This document shows positions 24,921-35,540 of a DNA stretch of 64,000 nucleotides, piece by piece. The first letter of the stretch is position 1, and each line of letters starts with the position of its first letter. Where the stretch lies: the NCBI GenBank assembly GCA_012064415.1, contig SSNU01000294.1, forward strand, positions 496,001 to 560,000. Direction: 5' to 3'. Both the position numbers and the translations under genes were made by a program. The notes under the pieces were generated by a model. That model was given only the letters and a program-made list of their open reading frames with translations, did not search any database and was not told where the DNA came from. This DNA is from Gyrodactylus bullatarudis. Taxonomy: Eukaryota > Platyhelminthes > Monogenea > Gyrodactylidea > Gyrodactylidae.

Positions 24921-27900
24921 TTTTATAAAGCTATTTTTGTAATAAATAGATTATTTAATAAAAATAAGAAAATATTGAGATAATTTGTCCTAAAAGATAG
25001 TTGATTTGGTTTATTCAAATAAAAATATGAACACGGCCATACAGATCTTTAAAAGCGAGAGTGTTCAAAAATTTCTCTCATTGTCAATCATGAAAATTTC
25101 TTCTCTTCAAGACAACTATTTTTTCTCTTTCCTATGTACCTAAGAAAATAAAAGGTTATTTAGGAGGTTTTTATGCTTTCCTATGTAAATGTGAATATGT
25201 TTGCTGAATTATGCAATGTTTCTCGTTTGAACGACAGGGTTTCTAATCTCATCAATCACACACTCTTTAAACGCAGAGAATAATATCCTTTGATAAAACT
25301 GTTTTTAATTTTTCTCTACTGATTTACCAGTTGTAATATATCTCCTAAAAGTTTGCTGAAAAACAATGCATCTCCATACATAAAGTGAATACTATATATA
25401 TATATGGTGATCGACGAAAATCATTAGACTAATTAAGGAAAAATATTATTTAATATACATTCATAGCATATTTACATGGGAGAAAAAATGTCTTGTTCTC
25501 CATTAATTGGAAAAACACATTTATTTTAGAATGTTATGTTAGGGTTAGGGCGTCTGGTAAATGATGATTATAGCAACACTAAATGTTGATCCATTTTCTA
25601 ATCTAGATCTGGTAATGTGCACATGAGGTTTCCCTTCATCATACAGATTAGAAGAGGAGAGAATGCATGGGCTGATACGAGGTATATTTCTCTATAAACT
25701 AGTGTTGTAACCATAAACAAAGTTTACAAACACATAATGCGTATTGCATTCAGACTTTAAGGCATTGCACACTTCCCTTCACCTTTGGATCCAATTTATT
25801 CCTACGAGAGTATAATGATGATTACTTTGTAGTATGAATAAGTACCATTCCTCCAAGTACTATTAACAAATTCAAAATATTTGTAATGTCTGAAGATTAT
25901 AATGGCGTCAAAAAAAGACTTTGCCTCTCCTATATACTAATGCTGAATATTTACTTACATACTATTAACACTTGGATAACATAATCTCTCATTCGTTAAG
26001 GAGAAAATCATGAAGTACTATTAAGTTTTTTTTCAATACATGGAAAGTATGCTATCCAGACATAGATCTTTTAACATTTAGTTCAAAAAATATTTATTCC
26101 TCATATGAATTCAAAGTGTGAAACTTTTAAAGGACTTGAAAATTTTATGTGACACGAACATTCTTACTATAATCTCTTCCAATAGAACAGATCAAGTCTT
26201 CATAAGATTTAGATTAGACACAAGATGTCACGAATGAAGGTGTTTTTTTGTTCATTTCAGTAAAATGACAAGTGATCATGAGCATAAATAATGCGTTGAG
26301 GGCTCTCCTACCATGGAAAAAAGATGTTTATTATTTTATAAAAAGAGGAAACCTGAAAAAAAAACTGAAGCATATCATAAAGGAATTGGTATTGTATTTT
26401 ATAGTAAATGCCCATATGTTGAATCGTATCTGGTTATAATGCAGTTTTGAACGAGGTGGGCTGGGTGAAGAGCCAAATCATAGTCTTTTGATGGCTTAAA
26501 ACAATGGAATCACATCCCTTTCCCAAGCACATACTGTGGAAAAAATAAATTTATCAGGTAAAATGTACAAGTTTTTTGTATAAATAATGATAAAAGTTTT
26601 GAGTATGCGTGAGAAAAGACATTGATTCTCTATGTCAGGGCAATAAAAAAACTTACAACTATGAACTCCATGGGAAAGTGCATTTAGCCTTTTCCCCCCT
26701 ATCCTCGCTTGGACAACAGTCATCAAATTTTATTTTATTCATTTGGATTTCAAACTAATCTGGTCTTATGAATGCATGCATCTGATTTAAGGTTCCCTAA
26801 TGTGATCGAGTAATTCTATGAGTTGTCGTATGAATAAAAGTGTTTACAAAGCGATCATGATCAAGCTTCACATCAATATAAAATGCAGTAGAGGATTAAT
26901 TGGATTCTCAAATTGAGAGATTCATTTTATTTAATCCTTCAGAATACAAGACTTTCTCAATTTGATTTAAAAGGTATTTAGAATACTTTGTTACCTCTCA
27001 TTATCTTTTGAACGATGAGCTGTTTTTAAAAAAACAAATTCAGATTCGGAGTTATCTAATAAATACTCCTTTCATTGATGAATGAATGAATTTAAATTTC
27101 TCTGAGATGAAATACTTCTACAGATATAATTCAATACCCGAAGGATTCTTAGCTCAAGTTCACTAGGAATACAATAAACTGTTACAAAATATGTTGCAAG
27201 GTGTAAAATTCAAGTCTGTACACTTTTAAATTTTCTTTTAATTAACCTTTCTACCTTCAACAGTTATTCTGATTTTTTTTTCTAAAGAGTTTTTCTGATT
27301 TTTTCACATCAAGTTCCTATGTAGCTTTTTTTGACGATATCATTTTTTAAAAGAATAACTCATATTATGTGCATTTGAGTATTGAAAAGTCAGAGTAAAC
27401 AGAATATGTGATGGAGTTATGAGCAAGATGTTACTTTTTTGTCATAGTTGTGATCGAGGACATATATCATCATATCTTTTCTTGGTTAAACTTAATACCT
27501 TGATATTATTTTATTTGGCAATGTCCAGTTGTGACGAAGTGTGACTAGAACTATCTGAATTTGATACTTCTGTCTTGTTCATGCATTTTGAGTCCAATCT
27601 CATCAAATTCAATCTTCAACTCAGTTATAGCATATGTCAAGGTAGACCTTAACATCCTGGTACGAATTTCACATCAACATTCAATAACTAGCTACACTTT
27701 CACATTAATAATAATTATGAATAAAAGTTCCAAAATAAAAATGCAGTTAATACTATAAATTCATATCAGATAGTTTCTATACCATGTATGTATAAACAGT
27801 TTATCTTATTTTTGGATAATATTCTTCTCACTAAAACAAAAAACTACTTTCGACATAATGAAAATTGGTGATACACTTATCAACTACACGCCTGATAAAA

Positions 27901-28100
27901 TAATATATATTTCTATTACTCTGAATATATCATCAACACTTAGGACTAACATTCTGAAAGTAAATACGAAAAAGTTTCTGTCTCATCTAAGATATCTTTC
28001 TACTTTCGTGTATTGATTCATACATCAAATAAATTCTTTGCATTCCCATAGTCCAAATTTGTCGATTGGTATCATTCAAAAAAAGAATCATGTTAAGATT
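24921..28100. other. Gene-free region
   Basis: AT-rich sequence with only short ORFs (for example 26496-26726 minus and 27561-27758 plus) that lack domains and splice support. A short TA run lies at 25393-25403. Confidence 0.5.
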
Positions 28101-28104
28101 TAGA

Positions 28105-28616
28105 TCATTAGACTTGGACGAAATTTTACAAAATTACGTAAATCGTCCATCGATATGAAAAAACTAATCTTCAAGTATTTAAATATAATCCTACCAAATT
28201 TAACTTCAAAATACCTTGCCATGCTTCTGGAATAAGATTTAAAAAATTGTGAACATTTTCAAATTTAGAACGTTTTTTATTTTTTTATATTTATAATTTT
28301 AACTTGAATTCACATTATTTATTTACATAAAGTTGTAAAAATAACTTAGATCCTTTTAAAATAGTTTTTTCAATAGCTCAAAACGAAATTTCTCTTTTAT
28401 TTTTTATGAATATTACAATTTTGATAGGTCAAAAAAATGATTTCAATTTTAAAAATTTTACAATTTTGTTTATCTTATTCCAGAAACATGGAAAGATATT
28501 TTGAAGCCAAATTTGGTGGGATTATATTTAAATAATTTTTTTTAAAGACTAGTTTTTTCATATCGTTTGGCGATTTAAGTAATTTTGCAAAATTTCGCCT
28601 AATTCTAATTTGTATC
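28105..28616. repeat. Long imperfect palindrome (second fold-back family)
   Basis: The left arm, about 28105-28252, and the right arm, about 28448-28616, are inverted copies over roughly 150 bases with scattered mismatches. Shared blocks include CGATATGAAAAAACTA, TTTAAATATAATCC, ACCAAATTT and CTGGAATAAGAT. A spacer of about 195 bases separates them. The sequence differs from the CCTAATTGACATGAAG family. Confidence 0.75.
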
Positions 28617-30020
28617 CAAGATAAATTCAAAGGTTAATTTCTAATCGCTGATATTTTTGTTTTAATTACGCGACCAAAATATCACTCTGGGAATAAATCT
28701 AATTGGAAAAACAATGAGAGTAATAAAAATTGAATTCTGCAGAGTTAAGAATGGGTCGTTTCTTAGAGCTTATTTTTCTTTCAAAATATTTTCTATTCTA
28801 TCAAGACTCGATTTTGAATGAAAGCGATATCACACTTTATATTAACACAAAGTATAAAGGGAGAAGTGGAAACCCTTTCTGAATTATTAATGGAGAGAAA
28901 TTGTCGGTCTAGAGTTTATGTCAATCTAATCTTATCAAAGCTACAGCTAAATAAATATACATTGTATATTCAAGTAGGATTATACAGCATATAAAAACAA
29001 AATATTCCTCATTTATTCTTGAGAAAGAACAAGCTCACTCATTAGAAGTGTGGGGCATTTATTGTACACAACTCTGATTTTATTCTGTTCCCCTGTATAT
29101 ACCATACAAATATTTGAAGAAGGAGCAGTAGTGGAAGTGAGAGGCTAAAAGAAATAAAAGAATAGGCTAATAAATAAAACAGGAGTCCACTTCCCCTTTT
29201 TTTAGACTGACCACTAAGTCAAGAAGGCACTGGACTTTGTTAAAGAGAAACAGTACCAAAATAGACAATTGTATCCGTTTGTACAAAAACCTAAATGTCG
29301 ATGTTCACATTTTTCTGTTGCCAAAAAATGCAGAGGCATAGAAAAACATCTGCCCAATGTATTCTGGTACTTTCTAACATTAGTTGAAAATTATTATAAC
29401 AAAAGAGAAAGAATAAATTCTACACACTTCTTAATGTCTGTAAAAAACCGTCAAGTTCTGTTTAGGTTCCTTCTCTGACTGATTTGCTCAATTCATCTCT
29501 ATCAGCCATGGAGTCTGAATGATAAAAAAACATAGACAGCGTAGAAAGATAGAAGAACTTTTTGATATGCTAGTCAGATGTATCAGAATTAACTACTGCT
29601 ACTTTGTGCTATGTTGATATGACTGAAAGAATAGAGAAAAGGAGGAAGATATAAATCAGAAAAGATGGAATAATAACGATAATCACTATTATCATCACTT
29701 GACATTTCACCATAAGGTCAAATAATTCTCTCTTTATAAAACAATAAGAGTAAAGCACAATGAAAAAAATGTACAATAATGTTTGTTCAAGCTACTTTTA
29801 ATTAATTTCCATGTGATTTATTGATTTTCTTTAAACTTGTATTGCTCAAACTTGTTTTTCTAGTCAGTATTAATGTTTCTGTTATTACGAAAAGATCATG
29901 AAGTCAATAGGAAAATTATTTTCATCCATTTGATCTGAAATCTAAGTTGTATTCAATTTTGAAAAATTTTTTTCGGGTTAATTCCGAAAATCCCCCCAAA
30001 AATTTTCAAAAGAAACTTCT
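28617..30020. other. Gene-free region left of piggyBac remnants
   Basis: No supported gene. A plus ORF at 29269-29478 has no domain character. The sequence close to 29990-30020 runs into the first piggyBac fragment. Confidence 0.5.
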
Positions 30021-30023
30021 TTA

Positions 30024-30305
30024 ATTTTTTTGGAGTTTTTGACAACTCTTTGTCACTTTTGAAATTCATTTGTTAGATACGGTTTGATCTTATAGTTCCA
30101 AGAAACTGAAATCCTTTCTGTGCAAGCGCTGTAGCAAGAGGTATACTTGAGAAAAAGGATTTTGTAATTATGATAGGGCTTCAAATGCCTTATTAAATTC
30201 ATGACAACAGATCCACCTACTCCAAATACTGACTTTTCTGAAGCACCTTGATATGGCTCAAAGTCATAGAGGTATCCAGAAGAACTACATCTTGCCCACA
30301 TCTTT
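30024..30305 (-). mobile_element. piggyBac transposase fragment, copy 1 (broken)
   Basis: The minus-strand reading contains MWARCSSSGYLYDFEPYQGA, then SVFGVGGSVVMNLIRHLKPY and HNYKIL, a typical piggyBac (DDE_Tnp_1_7) core segment. Compared with the neighbouring copy at 30657-31170 it lacks 6 nt after the QGAS codons (in frame) and 11 nt just after the HNYKIL segment, which shifts the frame. It keeps sequence (GYLYDF) that the neighbour lost. Both ends are abrupt, so it is a dead fragment. Confidence 0.8.
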
Positions 30306-30525
30306 TTTTTTGTTAGAAATAAATCTGTATTGAATAAAGTAAAAAGAAATTAAATATAAAATTTGTACAAAAGCGTATAAGTTTACAATAATAATGATAT
30401 GAGTAATACATCTTGGTTCGGTTAAAAAATAAAGAATAAAAAGAATAGATAGATTCAATCTTTGTTTTTGTTCGTTTTTGATAATAAAATCAGTTAGAAT
30501 AACAAGTCTGAAAATTCAATTCGAA

Positions 30526-30656
30526 NNNNNNNNNNNNNNNNNNNNNNNNNNNNNNNNNNNNNNNNNNNNNNNNNNNNNNNNNNNNNNNNNNNNNNNNNNN
30601 NNNNNNNNNNNNNNNNNNNNNNNNNNNNNNNNNNNNNNNNNNNNNNNNNNNNNNNN
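30526..30656. other. Assembly gap (131 N)
   Basis: A run of N interrupts the piggyBac remnant. Nearly identical piggyBac sequence lies on both sides (30024-30305 and 30913-31170), so the gap is probably repeat-induced and the local order may be unreliable. Confidence 0.98.
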
Positions 30657-32075
30657 GCCAAAAAACCACTTTTTTGATTTGTAAGATGGCCTGTACCAAG
30701 CTGTGAGAGAATCGTGAAGATCGACTCCTCCCATGTACTTGCTGTACTGCGATATAAGTTTGGGCTTTTGAACTGTTATAAATTGTTTTAATCTTTAGTC
30801 ATATGATTTACATGTTACCATCGGCTCAGCTGATACAAAAGTGCTAATCATATAGACAGATCTCTTATCAATCCACTTTAGCAGCAGGACATTCTTACTC
30901 TTTTCGTATCTGACTTCGAATTTTTTTGGAGTTTTTGACAACTCTTTGTCACTTTTGAAATTCATTTGTTGGATACGGTTTGATCTTATAGTTCCAAGAA
31001 ACTGAAATCCTTTCTGTGCAAGCGCTGTAGCAAGAGGTATACTTGAGAAAAAGTTATCAGCAAGGATTTTGTAATTATGATAGGGCTTCAAATGCCTTAT
31101 TAAATTCATGACAACAGATCCACCTACTCCAAATACTGACTTTCCTCTATCTGAAGCACCTTGATATGGCTAATTCGCGTATCCCCTTCCCAGTACATCT
31201 TATTCGCGGGTAGCCTTATAATTCCCATAAGTATATGAATGCCAATAAGCTGTCGGACTTCCTGAGTTGTTATACCAAGACACTGACCAGTATTTTGTAC
31301 ACTATACTTTTCAGATTCTTCTTGTACCTTGTCGATCATATCAGAATTGATAAATTCAAAAAATGCACTCTTAGGGGTTCGATCGCACAAATCTTGCGTA
31401 TTCTCATCTACCCAATCCAAATCTTTCGTTGGCATATCTCGTGATTGCCATTTGTAAGTCCGGTCATTAGTGTAGAATTCTTCATCGCTTTCATCAGATA
31501 ATTGGGCCAGAACATCAATTTCTGAAATTACAGACTCATCACTTTCAAAATCTTCGATGTCACTGAGATTAGGATTAATACTATCAATAAGGTCCATTTT
31601 GTTTTTCTGGAATCTTAAAGCTGCCAGAATAATATATACCTTAGTTTATGCTTTAATTTTATTGGATCATTTCGTTGCTAGGATTCCCGATGTACCATCT
31701 GTGACCCAAGTCTTAAAACTCAAATAGTTTCTAACATATTAATGTTGTCATAAATATTTTTTTTCCATTATAAATTAGAACATCTGCTTTGGTTCGTATA
31801 ATTTTTTGGTGCTTTGAAAAAATAACATATGTCCAAAATTGTTTTTTGAATTTTTTGAAAATTTTGAAAATAAGATTTTCCGATTTCACACATTTCAAAA
31901 GAAAATTCAAGGTACATTGTTCTAATTTTTTATGGATATCTTAACATCAATAGAAAGCTAAACTTTTCAATATTCTTCTGTTTTAAACTTTATTCAGATA
32001 AATCAAATCATTATAAAAATATTCTATAAAAACAAACCTGTCCCACGGGTGACCCTGTGGGGCTTAAAGGGTTAA
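30657..32075 (-). mobile_element. piggyBac-family transposon, internally deleted
   Basis: The N-terminal transposase part starts at 31597 (MDLIDSINPNLSDIEDFESD). It includes the acidic leader and the EVRQLIGIHILMGIIRLP / YWEGDTRIS domain. Near 31167 the sequence jumps into a different frame of the catalytic core (YQGAS, GKSVFGVGGSVVMNLIRHLK), so a central block is missing. The core continues through ADNFFSSIPLATALAQKGFQ, RSVYMISTFVSAEP, an in-frame stop at 30795-30797, then SKYMGGVDLHDSLTAWYRPS before the gap. Upstream of the ORF, 32040-32075 reads outward as TTAA plus CCCTTTAAGCCCCACAGG, the form of a piggyBac terminal repeat at a TTAA target site. The left terminus was not found. The element is not functional. 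Confidence 0.85.
32040..32075 (-). repeat. piggyBac terminal repeat with TTAA target site
   Basis: Read on the minus strand it is TTAA followed by CCCTTTAAGCCCCACAGGG and then TCACCCGTGGGAC. piggyBac elements insert at TTAA, and their termini begin with CCC. It lies 440 bp upstream of the transposase start in the right orientation. The GGGTGACCC palindrome inside may be a transposase-binding site. Confidence 0.7.
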
Positions 32076-32094
32076 ATTAATTTTATTCAACACT

Positions 32095-32350
32095 AAATTT
32101 CATTAAACTTTAAGGGCAACTCCTAACTTATTAGCCACGGCACTCAGATGTTCACAGGGATATCCATTAGTTTTTTCAAAACTTCAAGAACATTGGACTT
32201 GATTGAAATTTATAAATCTTCTTATTTCACTATTTTGAAAAACATAAAATTAATCCTCTACAGAGGTAGGGAAAATTTGCAAGATTCGCGTAAGTTTTTT
32301 TCCAAGGTTCTATATAAGGGGAAAGTTCACATTCAATCTTTGAGTAGAAG
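32095..32350. repeat. Dispersed repeat, copy A
   Basis: It matches the right end of the window (63755-64000) by eye over about 240 bases. Shared blocks include AACTCCTAACTT-like, CACGGCA, CAGATGTT, TCTTCTTATTTCACTATTT and GATTCGCGTAAG. There is no coding potential. The origin is unknown. Confidence 0.65.
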
Positions 32351-32399
32351 TTTAACCGTTCAAAGAATTTATCTGGGTGATTTTTGGAATTAATCCATT

Positions 32400-35160
32400 T
32401 TTTCAGATTTGAACCAATAGGAATACTAAGGCTTTTAAGCGTCTCATCCCATTAAAGAAGGTACTTGACAAACTAATTAGTTTGTTGCTTTATAAAAGAA
32501 CTAAAACCTCTGAGAGTAAATATTTTGTTATTACAATTGAATCTATTAGAATTTTTATCATGAGTGTTGATTTCATGTGTAAAAGTTACTTTAAGATTAT
32601 AAATTAATTTTTCTCTAGTTATTGCTTAATTAATCAAGTTTGTTAAACAAACGAAAAGAAGGTCAATTTTTATTATCAATATTGATTTTTAAATAAATAT
32701 TAACTGATTATTATTCAGTTACATGTATTTCTTTTAATAAGCAAAGAAATTGATCAAGAGAGTATCAAACCTGCAACTCAATTTTATTTTAATTGCAATC
32801 TTTTTAGAACTTCGGTCTGTATTCTAGTAAATGTAGAATATAAATTTTATGCCTTTCCAAGATACTTTTTTCTATTTACAAAGTAAAGTAGACGTAAATT
32901 AAAAAATCATTCCCTTAAAAAGCTAGACCATATCTTAGACAAGAGTTTTTCGAATACTTTACGAATATAACTACATTTTATATTAAAAAAACATGTTCGA
33001 ATATAAAGTCTATCCAATGTTCTATACATGACTCTGATCTGTTTACAAGGAAGTTTGTATCATTGAACTAATTTAGATTGTTATAATCTTAAAAATGTGG
33101 ATAACAAGTTGAAACCTGTTGGACGATGTTGAATTAGTTAGTTTGCCTATAGTATTATTAAAAGTAGGAGTGATAAAATATCTTTTGAAAATAAATTCAT
33201 GTGTATATTAGTCTGATTGTTCCTGCAGTCTAATTAAAAGTTGAAATTAAAAAGAATAAAATTTTATATTCCATCTTTATCTCGCTCACTTAGTATCTTC
33301 TACAATGAATTTCTCCACCCCTGATCCCTTGCCTTACTACTAGCCGTCCTGCTTATATTATTATTATGATTATTGTATTCAGTAAGTTAATCAGACATCA
33401 AAATTATTATCTCCACCAGACTATATTGAACAGTTAAAAAGATTATCATAACTAACTGGATTTAATTTGAATTTGGAAAAACATAAAAACCTATTTTCGA
33501 TTCTTTAATTCCTTAGAAGAATTTCAAATTGTTCTTATCATCTTGAAGACTCTGTCGGAACAAAATCCATGAAAATGAGTGAGAAATGGGTTCAGTTAGG
33601 ATTTCACGCAAAACTTTTAATCATTATAAAACTTTGAAAAAAATTAACTTATGAAATAGCCTCAAATATGATTCACACTTTTCTTTTAAATAAAGCTGTC
33701 GGTAGATGAAAATTGATTTTCTTTTTTTTGATATATGATTTAGTTGAGTAAGAGTTTAGAGATCATATCACTAGTTCGTGATTTTTTCTAAATTTGTTAA
33801 GTACATCGACTTTTGTTCAGATATTCAAGTCAGATAAAAAATAGACTTTTGGAATATCGAATCTGATCATTAATGGTTTTTCCCTTAGACTTTTACGTTC
33901 TCTGCCTCTTTTCCTTGCAGATGTATAATATGCTTTGTATATGCTGAGCTATTATGCATTAGTTCGTTAATTAATGGCTGAGAATTTATTTGATTTGAAT
34001 CCGAATTCTAAAATTAAAGAAATCTAAAACATCAAAAAATGTTCTTTATTAAATCTTAGGAGAAATTGAACCCATCAGAGGATCTCAATTTTGTTTATAA
34101 TTTTGTATCAATATCTAGCCTGTGTGAGAGTCTGATGTGAACCAGTGAAATAAAAGCTTTATTACTGATTATTCACTTGTCTTCTAATCCTTTTTTTCAT
34201 TAAAATCAGAATCAAAGACTTTTCGAGAATTTCCGATAAATCCAAATTACCCTGTTTATCCCTTCATCTTTTATTACATGATTTATGTCTGACTAAAGAT
34301 CGTCTCTCATCAATTCGTGGTTGTTGCTGGGGCCGGGGTGATATACTCAAAAAGTAGATTCAGCTTTTGTTCTCTTACAGTAATAATATCAGTTTTCTCA
34401 GTCTTTTGGGCGAGTTAGAAAAAGAGATTTCGTTCAAAAAATTATTAATTTTTGCCTTCGATATCCGATTGCGATGGTAATTTCTTTTGTCTGCCAGTAT
34501 CTGGTTTCATTGCTTTGATTCTGCATTTCACAACAGTTAGATAGGAATAAACAATCAACCAAAGTGAGGATAAAAATGGTTCACGTTTAGATGAAAATTA
34601 GCAAAATATTTTTATGATTACAAATTTCAATTTAATTTCGTTTAAGACATTTTTATCGAGTAATGCATGAAAATAAAATATATATTTTTTGATTTAGTAA
34701 GCCTCGCTCGTTTAAATTTTAAATAATTAACATTTGTAAAGTTGGTTGATATAAAGTTGTGAAATTTCTCAAAATTATAAAATCCAAATTTTTTTGCGAA
34801 ATTAGATATCATATCTGGATACAAGTTCGAATATAGATGATAGCGCGGGGAAGCATAAAAACGCATACTTTGGACCGCAAAAACTGTTGAATATGAAAAA
34901 TCGAGAAAATCAAGATCAAACGAGATCCAACAAAATGAAAATAACCTGATTATTTTCAGGAGATAATATGGATTTCTGAGAAAATTTCAGGATTTTTCAA
35001 GACTTATTGATTGATTATTTGGTAAAATTTTCATTATAATCAGATCAAAATTTTGAGTCATCATGGCATTATTGGTGAAAATACAATAAATATTATAATC
35101 GATTGCGCATTTTTGAGCTATTTTTTCTTCTATTAACTAGAATCAAACATCAATCAATCT
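32400..35160. other. Gene-free region
   Basis: AT-rich sequence without supported genes. A minus ORF at 34642-34866 has no domain. No structured repeat is evident until the palindrome at 35161. Confidence 0.5.
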
Positions 35161-35302
35161 ACTAGCAAAGTGTGGTCACTGGTAATTATGAACTCTAACT
35201 TGATGAGATTGTCTTCTCACACCTAGATGTTAGAAATTCGGATAAGCAAGTGTCAATTCCATAAGAGAGTCAAATAATATTCAACTCACGTTGGCAGATG
35301 TA

Positions 35303-35346
35303 GACGTTGCCTCACAACGTTGAAGACCTGGGTTCGAATCCTGGCT
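35303..35346 (+). promoter_or_regulatory. tRNA-like segment with Pol III B box
   Basis: GGTTCGAATCC at 35331-35341 is a perfect Pol III B box and sits in a T-arm-like stem with wobble pairs. Just upstream, ACGTT and AACGT at 35304-35320 pair around a 7-base loop, GCCTCAC, like an anticodon arm. No D-arm or acceptor stem is present, so this is a tRNA-derived, SINE-like piece and not a tRNA gene. Confidence 0.65.
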
Positions 35347-35395
35347 ATGGTGTGCTGACGAGTCCTAATAAGGACGAAACGTGTCTACATCTGCC
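35343..35395 (+). ncRNA. Hammerhead ribozyme, minimal type I
   Basis: All core elements are present in order. CTGACGA at 35355-35361 is the CUGANGA box. Stem II is GTCCT (35362-35366) and AGGAC (35371-35375) around an AATA loop. GAAA follows at 35376-35379. Stem III is very short (A-C with G-T at 35379-35384), followed by the cleavage triplet GTC (35383-35385). Stem I pairs GGTGTG (35349-35354) with TACATC (35386-35391) using two G-U wobbles, and may extend through GGC/GCC after a small internal loop. Hammerheads with tiny stem III are known from Penelope-like retroelements and SINE-like satellites. Self-cleavage is predicted after 35385. Confidence 0.85.
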
Positions 35396-35540
35396 AACGT
35401 GAGTTGAATATTATTTGACTCTCTTATGGAATTGACACTTGCTTATCCGAATTTCTAACATCTAGGTATGAGAAGACAATCTCCATCAAGTTAGAGTTCA
35501 TATGGATATAGTAATTACCAGTGACCACACTTTGCTAGTA

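Larger units (their letters stand above)
35161..35540. repeat. Long near-perfect inverted repeat around a ribozyme loop
   Basis: The left arm, 35161-35305, and the right arm, 35383-35540, are inverted copies. They differ mainly by a 12-base insertion in the right arm near 35505, a one-base indel and a few substitutions. The 77-base loop (35306-35382) carries a Pol III B-box-like segment and most of the hammerhead ribozyme. The arms are more alike than in the fold-back elements elsewhere in the window, suggesting a young insertion. Confidence 0.92.

Noticed and set aside
35303..35346. Functional tRNA gene
   Set aside because: T-arm and anticodon-like hairpin are present, but D-arm and acceptor stem are missing and U33 is not conserved.
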